This document shows, one piece after another, positions 59,046 through 64,000 of a stretch of 64,000 nucleotides of DNA. The stretch's first letter is position 1; every line of letters starts with the position of its first letter. Below the pieces are notes generated by a model. The model had not been told where the DNA came from, searched no databases, and saw only the letters and a program-made list of their open reading frames with translations. Origin of the DNA: Chryseobacterium gleum (GTDB taxonomy: Bacteria; Bacteroidota; Bacteroidia; Flavobacteriales_D; Crocinitomicaceae); NCBI GenBank assembly GCA_945897805.1, contig CAMDFX010000002.1, forward strand, positions 248,001-312,000, written 5' to 3'. The translations under genes and the position numbers were made by a program.

Positions 59046-60689
59046 TTATTTTTTTAAAATAGTGTTATATTCTTGCGTATTTTTTAAAACTTCTATCGCT
59101 TTCTTCAAATAATCATCGTTTCTAAAGGAGTCTATCGTTCTACCTTTTTGATAATAGTACCTTGAAATGATTTCATTTTCAATAATATTTTTGATTTCTT
59201 CTTTAAATTTTTCTAAATCGCGCTCTTTGGAAGGCACGACTTTTTGCATCAATTCGTCATATTGCGCTTTAGCATCTTCAAAATAACCTTCTTCTTCTGC
59301 CGTTTCTTTCATTTTTTTCAACATTTCTTCTGAGGCTGTCGAATAATCAAAAGTATCTTTGATTGCCAATTGTTTGAACGCTTCATAATCAGCATCGCTC
59401 AATGCAAATTTTCCTGCTTCAGCAATTGTAAGATGATTGTAAAAATAATCAGTCGCGTAGTTGAACACTAAATTATTTCCAACCAGCATTGCTGTCAATC
59501 GGCTATATTCTTTTTCTTTGATGGTAACTTCTGGTTCAATTCCGCGCGCATCAATCACTTCTCTGCCGTTCACTGTTTTGAAAACTTTGATCAAAGAATC
59601 TGGAATTGCTTTCGCTTTTTGCCCGCTTTCTTTGTCGTAATATTCCAAACGCTGCACACATCTTCCAGATGGCGTATAATATTTGGCGATGGTCAATTTA
59701 ATTTTTGAACCATATTTTAAATCGTAGGTTCTTTGCACCAAACCTTTTCCGTAGGAAGTGTTTCCAATAATTACTGCACGGTCTAGATCTTGCAAGCTTC
59801 CAGCAACGATTTCACTGGCAGATGCAGAGCCTTCATCCACTAAAACAACCAAGGGGATATTCAAATCTACAGGCTCATCTAGTGTTTTGTAAACGCGATT
59901 TTCTTCTTCCACCCGTCCCTTTGTTGTCACAACAACTTGTCCTTTTTTGACAAAAAAATTGACAATTTTTACGGCCTCAATTAATAATCCACCGCCATTT
60001 CCTCTTAAGTCGAGCACCAATTCTTTCATCCCTTTGGATTTCAAATCAAGCACCGCTGCTTTTACATCTGTCGCAGTTGTGGGCTGCATGAAAGTATTTA
60101 AGTTGATGTATCCAACAGTTTCTGAAACCATTCCAGTATAAGGAATGTGTGGAATTTTAATTTCGTCTCTTGTAATCGGAATGGTAACTTCGTCTTTGTT
60201 GTTTCTCAACACTTTTACTTGAATGGTAGAACCTTTTGGTCCTTTCAAAGAGGAAGAAACATCATCGCTTTTTTTGGCTTTCATGTCGCGACCGTCGATG
60301 GAAAGAATTTTATCGCCTGCTTTCAAGCCAGATTTTTGTGCCGGATTTCCTTCGTAAGGCTCAGCGATGTAAGTGTAATCACCAATTTTCCGAATCACAG
60401 CGCCAATTCCTCCGTATTGTCCAGTGGTCATCAGCAAATAATCTTCCATATTGGATTCGTGGTAATACACCGTGTAAGGATCCAATTCTTTCAACATGGC
60501 ATCAATCGCAAATTTTGAAAGCGTGCCAGGTTTTGGTTCGTCCACGTAATACATATCCAAATGCTGATAGATTAAATCCATCAACTCCATGCTTTTGATT
60601 ACTTCAAATCCGCTGGTTTGTGCATGAGATTGAAAGGAGAAAATGGAAATTGAAAAAACCAGAATGAGGCGAGAAAACTTATTGATCAT
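59046..60689 (-). CDS. C-terminal processing serine protease (S41, CtpA-like), 547 aa
   Basis: A signal peptide (LILVFSISIFSFQSHAQ) is followed by an N-terminal helical region, a PDZ domain (QYGGIGAVIRKIGDYTYIAE, NPAQKSGLKAGDKILSIDGR) and the S41 catalytic domain. The catalytic Ser is in VDEGSASASEIVAGSLQD and the Lys in IGNTSYGKGLVQRTYDLK, with YYTPSGRCVQRLEY after it. The protease acts in the periplasm on C-termini of substrates. The length is normal for Bacteroidota members. It follows rnpA by 11 bases on the same strand. Confidence 0.95.
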   Translation of the reverse strand: MINKFSRLILVFSISIFSFQSHAQTSGFEVIKSMELMDLIYQHLDMYYVDEPKPGTLSKFAIDAMLKELDPYTVYYHESNMEDYLLMTTGQYGGIGAVIRKIGDYTYIAEPYEGNPAQKSGLKAGDKILSIDGRDMKAKKSDDVSSSLKGPKGSTIQVKVLRNNKDEVTIPITRDEIKIPHIPYTGMVSETVGYINLNTFMQPTTATDVKAAVLDLKSKGMKELVLDLRGNGGGLLIEAVKIVNFFVKKGQVVVTTKGRVEEENRVYKTLDEPVDLNIPLVVLVDEGSASASEIVAGSLQDLDRAVIIGNTSYGKGLVQRTYDLKYGSKIKLTIAKYYTPSGRCVQRLEYYDKESGQKAKAIPDSLIKVFKTVNGREVIDARGIEPEVTIKEKEYSRLTAMLVGNNLVFNYATDYFYNHLTIAEAGKFALSDADYEAFKQLAIKDTFDYSTASEEMLKKMKETAEEEGYFEDAKAQYDELMQKVVPSKERDLEKFKEEIKNIIENEIISRYYYQKGRTIDSFRNDDYLKKAIEVLKNTQEYNTILKK

Positions 60690-60700
60690 ATTTAAAGTAA

Positions 60701-61078
60701 TTATATTTCGTTCGTAAATTTAAGAAGTAAACTTTCCATCTTACGCAAAAGTAAAGTGTATTCCATTTCTTCTTTGTTGGTGTAGACTAGAAACAACGCC
60801 ATTTGTTGTTGATTTGTTGTTAACTTCTCTTCCAAAATTAATTTATTCTTTCTAAAAACCTCCTTCATCAATCTTTTTATGCGATTTCTATCGTGTGCTT
60901 TTCGAAAAATTCTTTTGGGCGCTGAGATTACCACCTGAAAAGATTTATCTGTCGGAAGTTCCATTGGCGCATAATGCAGCACAAATGGAAATTGTTTCAC
61001 ACTTTTCTTTTGCTCAAAAATAGAAGCAATTGCTTTTTGACTGCAAAGTTTATATGCTTTTCCGAAAGTTTCGTCCAT
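60701..61078 (-). CDS. rnpA: Ribonuclease P protein component
   Basis: This small basic protein binds RNase P RNA and helps process tRNA 5' ends. The signature is seen as FQVVISAPKRIFRKAHDRNR followed by IKRLMKEVFRKNK, which holds the R-N-x-x-K-R-x-x-R/K pattern. I chose the ATG at 61078 (MDETFGKAYKLCSQKAIASI), because homologues begin with such a short lead; 25 more in-frame codons lie upstream. It precedes the S41 protease gene by 11 bases. The usual rpmH neighbour is not seen here. Confidence 0.92.
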   Translation of the reverse strand: MDETFGKAYKLCSQKAIASIFEQKKSVKQFPFVLHYAPMELPTDKSFQVVISAPKRIFRKAHDRNRIKRLMKEVFRKNKLILEEKLTTNQQQMALFLVYTNKEEMEYTLLLRKMESLLLKFTNEI

Positions 61079-61202
61079 GAAAGCGCTAAGATAAAAAGAT
61101 TTAAGACGCCAAAAGTCAGTTGAAGGAAAATCAACAACATTTAATAACATCAAAAGCGCTAAATGAGAGCAGATTTTAATGTAAGAAAAAAGAAAAGAAA
61201 GC

Positions 61203-61652
61203 TTATGCTTGAACCAAATTAGTCGTCACTTTTCGGTGCACGTAATTATTGCAAATTTGTCTTCTTGCAAAACGGTTTTGAGAATCTGCATTGATAAATT
61301 TGGTGAAAATATTTTTCGGAACGTCGAAATATTCGTAACTGTTTCCGTCTGCATAATCGATGCGCAAAGTCACGCCTTTATATGCAATGTCTGCGATCAA
61401 AGAAGAAGAAATCGTTGCTTCATAAGCTTCTTTGTAAGCAGCCCAAGTTTCTGGACAAACACTGACGATGAAATGATACGCTTCAATGATGTTTTTACTT
61501 TTCTCTTCCGCTTCAGTTTTCGCTTCTTCGTTGTCTTGAATTTTATCTGGATGGAAATCCTTCATCAATCCTCGGTAAACGGATTTAAGCTCTTTTAAAG
61601 TTGCGGCTTTGTTAACACCAAGTAACTTTCTGTAATCGTCAATTTTTTTCAT
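61203..61652 (-). CDS. J-domain protein with C-terminal KTSC domain (149 aa)
   Basis: Residues 1-~65 are a DnaJ J-domain: YRKLLGVNKAATLKELKSVY, then RGLMKDFHPDKIQDN with the HPD motif, and a helix ending KNIIEAYHFIVS. Residues about 85-140 look like a KTSC domain (IADIAYKGVTLRIDYADGNS, YEYFDVPKNIFTKFINADSQ). J-domains stimulate the ATPase of Hsp70; KTSC is a small domain of unknown role also found at the end of some lysyl-tRNA synthetases. The start is the ATG at 61652 (MKKIDDYRKLLG); seven earlier codons are in frame. It stands alone. Confidence 0.85.
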   Translation of the reverse strand: MKKIDDYRKLLGVNKAATLKELKSVYRGLMKDFHPDKIQDNEEAKTEAEEKSKNIIEAYHFIVSVCPETWAAYKEAYEATISSSLIADIAYKGVTLRIDYADGNSYEYFDVPKNIFTKFINADSQNRFARRQICNNYVHRKVTTNLVQA

Positions 61653-61792
61653 AATAAATAAAAGGGTAATCAAGAAATAGACTACAAAACAAAAGTTTAT
61701 CTATTCCAGCTTGAAATATTCGGTGCAAAGGTAGGGATTTAATGTTTGAGAATGAAAGGAAATGTCTATTTGATCTTATAAAACTAAGGTTT

Positions 61793-62470
61793 TCATTCAA
61801 ACTTTACTATAGCATTAGAAATGGACTTAACTTGTTTGCCATTGATTTTTGCAGGAATCCATTTAGGCATGTTTTCTATTAATCGTTTCGCTTCTTTGTC
61901 ACATTGAGGACAAGATTCAACGCCTCTCAGGATAACCACATTTGAAATACCTCCATCTAAATCAACCACAAATCTCAAATAACACTTCCCCCCAACTTCC
62001 ATTTCTGAAATCAATTTCATATTCTTTTCAATGTACTGCAGAAATTTTATTTTGCCTCCAGGAAATTCTGCATTTTCGTCTACAATCGTGTAGGGTTCAT
62101 CTTGCTTATTTGCGCTAATATTTGTTCTTAAAAGTGGCTCTTCTTGAAAGACATCTCCCTGTTGAATTTTTTCAGGACTATAGTAATTTCCATTTGATCG
62201 AATTTCGTCAGTGTTTTCTATCAAAATAGGTGGTGTGATTTCATCAAAATTTTGAGAAGGAGGAGGAGGAAATGGAAATTTGTTTTCCTGCTTTTTCGAG
62301 TCAATTTTTGGTGCTAATTTTTCTTTCTCATTTTTTGGAACGCTCTCGGTTGGCGTATTTACATTTTTGTTTATTGAGACTGGAAAATGCTCTGTTGATT
62401 TTTTTGATTCTTGTTTGCAAGCTGTCAAAAAAATCAAAATGAGGAACAAAAAATAAAACGGGCTTTTCAT
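61793..62470 (-). CDS. TonB C-terminal-domain lipoprotein (225 aa)
   Basis: The N-terminus is a lipoprotein signal (FYFLFLILIFLTACKQES, lipobox LTAC). A proline/lysine-rich, low-complexity linker of about 90 residues follows. The C-terminal ~90 residues are a TonB C-terminal-like domain: GGKIKFLQYIEKNMKLISEM, GKCYLRFVVDLDGGISNVVI, then AKRLIENMPKWIPAKINGKQ. An unusual CPQC lies in SCPQCDKEAKRL, where most members have no cysteines. As a lipoprotein it is unlikely to act as a classic TonB with an inner-membrane helix. Bacteroidota have many such proteins of unknown role. Confidence 0.85.
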   Translation of the reverse strand: MKSPFYFLFLILIFLTACKQESKKSTEHFPVSINKNVNTPTESVPKNEKEKLAPKIDSKKQENKFPFPPPPSQNFDEITPPILIENTDEIRSNGNYYSPEKIQQGDVFQEEPLLRTNISANKQDEPYTIVDENAEFPGGKIKFLQYIEKNMKLISEMEVGGKCYLRFVVDLDGGISNVVILRGVESCPQCDKEAKRLIENMPKWIPAKINGKQVKSISNAIVKFE

Positions 62471-62506
62471 AAAATTATGAGTTAAAAATTGAAGTAAAAA
62501 TACACA

Positions 62507-64000
62507 TTATTCCAACTCGGGATTTTCGCTTCCGCGGAAATATTCCCACACGATTTTTCCTTTCGCTTGACCAATCACACTCGCCAAACTTTCGAGGTTG
62601 GCGAGTGTGATTTTACTCACCGTTTTGAAAGCTTTCATTAACTCTTCATGTGTCTTCGGACCTACGCCTTCGATGCTCGTTAATTCAGAAACAAATGCAC
62701 CTTTGCTTCGGCGATTTCTGTGGTGCGTAATTCCAAATCTATGCGCTTCATTTCTGAGGTGTTGAATGACCTTCAACGATTCTGATCTTTTATCTAAATA
62801 GATTGGAATGCTATCGCCTGGAAAATAGATTTCTTCCAATCGTTTCGCAATGCCGATAATTGCAATTTTTCCTCTTAAACCTAAAATCTCTAACGCTTTT
62901 AGTGCAGCGCTCAATTGTCCTTTTCCTCCATCTATAATAATAAGTTGTGGCAAAGGTTGATTTTCATCTAACATCCTTCGATACCTTCTTCCGACCGCTT
63001 CTTCCATAGATGCAAAATCGTCGGGACCAACTACCGTTTTCACATTAAAATGACGGTAATCTTTTTTGCTCGGTTTGGCATTTCGAAATACCACGCAAGC
63101 AGAAACAGGATTCGTACCTTGTATATTGGAATTATCAAAACACTCGATGTGAACCGGCAGATCTTTCAAACGTAAATCTTTTTGAAGTTGGCTCAAAATT
63201 CGATCAGTGTGCTCTTCTGGATTTTTGATCTTTTCGTGTTTCAATTTTTCCAATCGGTAAAATTTCGCATTGCGAATCGAGAGGTCAACTAAGTGTTTTT
63301 TATCGCCTCTTTGTGGAACAAAAAATTGTAACCCCGGAATCTCTAAATCAATTTCCTTTTCAAGCAAAATTTCTTTCGATTGACTGTTGAATCTTTCCCT
63401 CATTTCGAGCAGTACAAAAGCAATAATTTCCGCGTCTGTTTCGTCTAGTTTTTTCTTCACTTCAATCGTGAACCCGTGAATGATCGAACCATTGCTAATG
63501 ACAAAATAATTTACAAAAGCCGACTTATCATCTTCCACCATCGTGATCACATCCACCTTGTCAACTGTGGGCGACACAATCGTTGATTTAGACTGATAGT
63601 TTTCCAGTATTTGAATCTTCTCTTTAATACCCTGTGCCTCCTCAAATTTATAGTTTTCCGCAAATTCTTGCATAATTTTGCGTAAATGTGTTATAACCGA
63701 ACCAATATTTCCTTTTAAAATGGATTCGATTTGGTCGATATATTCTTGGTAGTTTGTCTCCGTTTGATTTCCTACGCAAGGGCCTTGGCAATTTCCTAGG
63801 TGATATTCTAGACAAACTTTATACTTTTTTTCAGCCACTTTTTTGGGAGATAAATCCAATGAACAAGTTCTTAATTGATAAATTTCTTTCAACAAATTGA
63901 GCAAGGTATTCATCACTTTTACATTCGCATATGGCCCCAAATATTTAGACCCATCTTTGATTAAATTTCTGGTGGAAAAGAGGCGTGGAAAAGCTTCTTT
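62507..64000 (-). CDS. uvrC: Excinuclease ABC subunit C, 5' end beyond the window
   Basis: UvrC makes the incisions on both sides of DNA damage in nucleotide excision repair with UvrA and UvrB. The visible part covers the family after the N-terminal GIY-YIG nuclease: the cysteine-rich region CLEYHLGNCQGPCVGN, the UVR motif (IMQEFAENYKFEEAQGIKEK), the second nuclease domain (HIECFDNSNIQGTNPVSACV, PQLIIIDGGKGQLSAAL, LRNEAHRFGITHHR) and the C-terminal HhH segment (LTSIEGVGPKTHEELMKAF). The frame stays open to base 64000, so the N-terminal part lies beyond the window. Confidence 0.97.
   Translation of the reverse strand, partial: KEAFPRLFSTRNLIKDGSKYLGPYANVKVMNTLLNLLKEIYQLRTCSLDLSPKKVAEKKYKVCLEYHLGNCQGPCVGNQTETNYQEYIDQIESILKGNIGSVITHLRKIMQEFAENYKFEEAQGIKEKIQILENYQSKSTIVSPTVDKVDVITMVEDDKSAFVNYFVISNGSIIHGFTIEVKKKLDETDAEIIAFVLLEMRERFNSQSKEILLEKEIDLEIPGLQFFVPQRGDKKHLVDLSIRNAKFYRLEKLKHEKIKNPEEHTDRILSQLQKDLRLKDLPVHIECFDNSNIQGTNPVSACVVFRNAKPSKKDYRHFNVKTVVGPDDFASMEEAVGRRYRRMLDENQPLPQLIIIDGGKGQLSAALKALEILGLRGKIAIIGIAKRLEEIYFPGDSIPIYLDKRSESLKVIQHLRNEAHRFGITHHRNRRSKGAFVSELTSIEGVGPKTHEELMKAFKTVSKITLANLESLASVIGQAKGKIVWEYFRGSENPELE

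Noticed and set aside
60147-60598. Plus-strand frames of 120-123 aa opposite the S41 protease
   Set aside because: They are opposite the conserved PDZ and catalytic domains and show no coding features of their own.
1-64000. CRISPR arrays, rRNA genes and transposases
   Set aside because: No regularly spaced repeat series, no rRNA-like conserved blocks and no DDE or other transposase motifs were found on either strand.

Overview
The window is AT-rich chromosomal DNA from a member of the Bacteroidota, most likely a flavobacterium (a Fluviicola/Crocinitomicaceae-like genome fits best, but that placement is inference). The reasons are many proteins with type IX secretion (T9SS) C-terminal sorting domains, promoter-like TTTG-N18-20-TAnnTTTG sequences, weak ribosome binding sites, tRNA-Cys without an encoded CCA, and families such as DUF4292, Wzi/RemB-like barrels and TonB C-terminal-domain lipoproteins.

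Layout. 1-421: 3' end of folB and a tRNA-Cys gene. 405-5515: a compact integrated element of about 5.1 kb inserted in the 3' end of tRNA-Cys. It is bounded by a 19-bp direct repeat and carries a tyrosine integrase, an excisionase-like HTH protein, a filamentous-phage-type Rep protein and four unknown genes. No capsid, Zot, relaxase or cargo gene is visible. 5560-33340: mostly core genome. It holds an ECF sigma/anti-sigma pair, a TlpA-like thioredoxin protein, an M28 peptidase, rpiB, a MORN-repeat protein, a LytTR response regulator, RNase R, ferritin, Maf, a dut/nucleotidyltransferase/TPR/DUF4292/EnvC-like run, two outer-membrane barrels, a flavin reductase, a T9SS type A protein, a transaminase/omega-amidase pair, tatD, ansA and tRNA-Ser(GGA).

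33385-47870: an accessory region directly downstream of tRNA-Ser, rich in unknown genes. Its centre (38672-44179) holds three NADAR-domain genes plus a beheaded fourth copy, several unknown proteins and a 405-aa protein built of two tandem copies of what looks like an ADP-ribosyltransferase-type domain. NADAR proteins cleave ADP-ribose-type N-glycosidic bonds and serve as antitoxin to DarT1, so I read this as a candidate ADP-ribose-based conflict system. Next to it are a protein pairing a sigma-factor-like N-terminus with a HELGH zinc-peptidase motif, an AAA+ ATPase and a PcfJ-like protein.

47911-57367: a T9SS type B locus, with three co-directional secreted proteins on the minus strand and one very large protein on the plus strand. 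57419-64000: core genes again: O-antigen ligase-like protein, C-terminal processing protease (S41), rnpA, a J-domain/KTSC fusion, a TonB-domain lipoprotein and uvrC, which runs off the window end.
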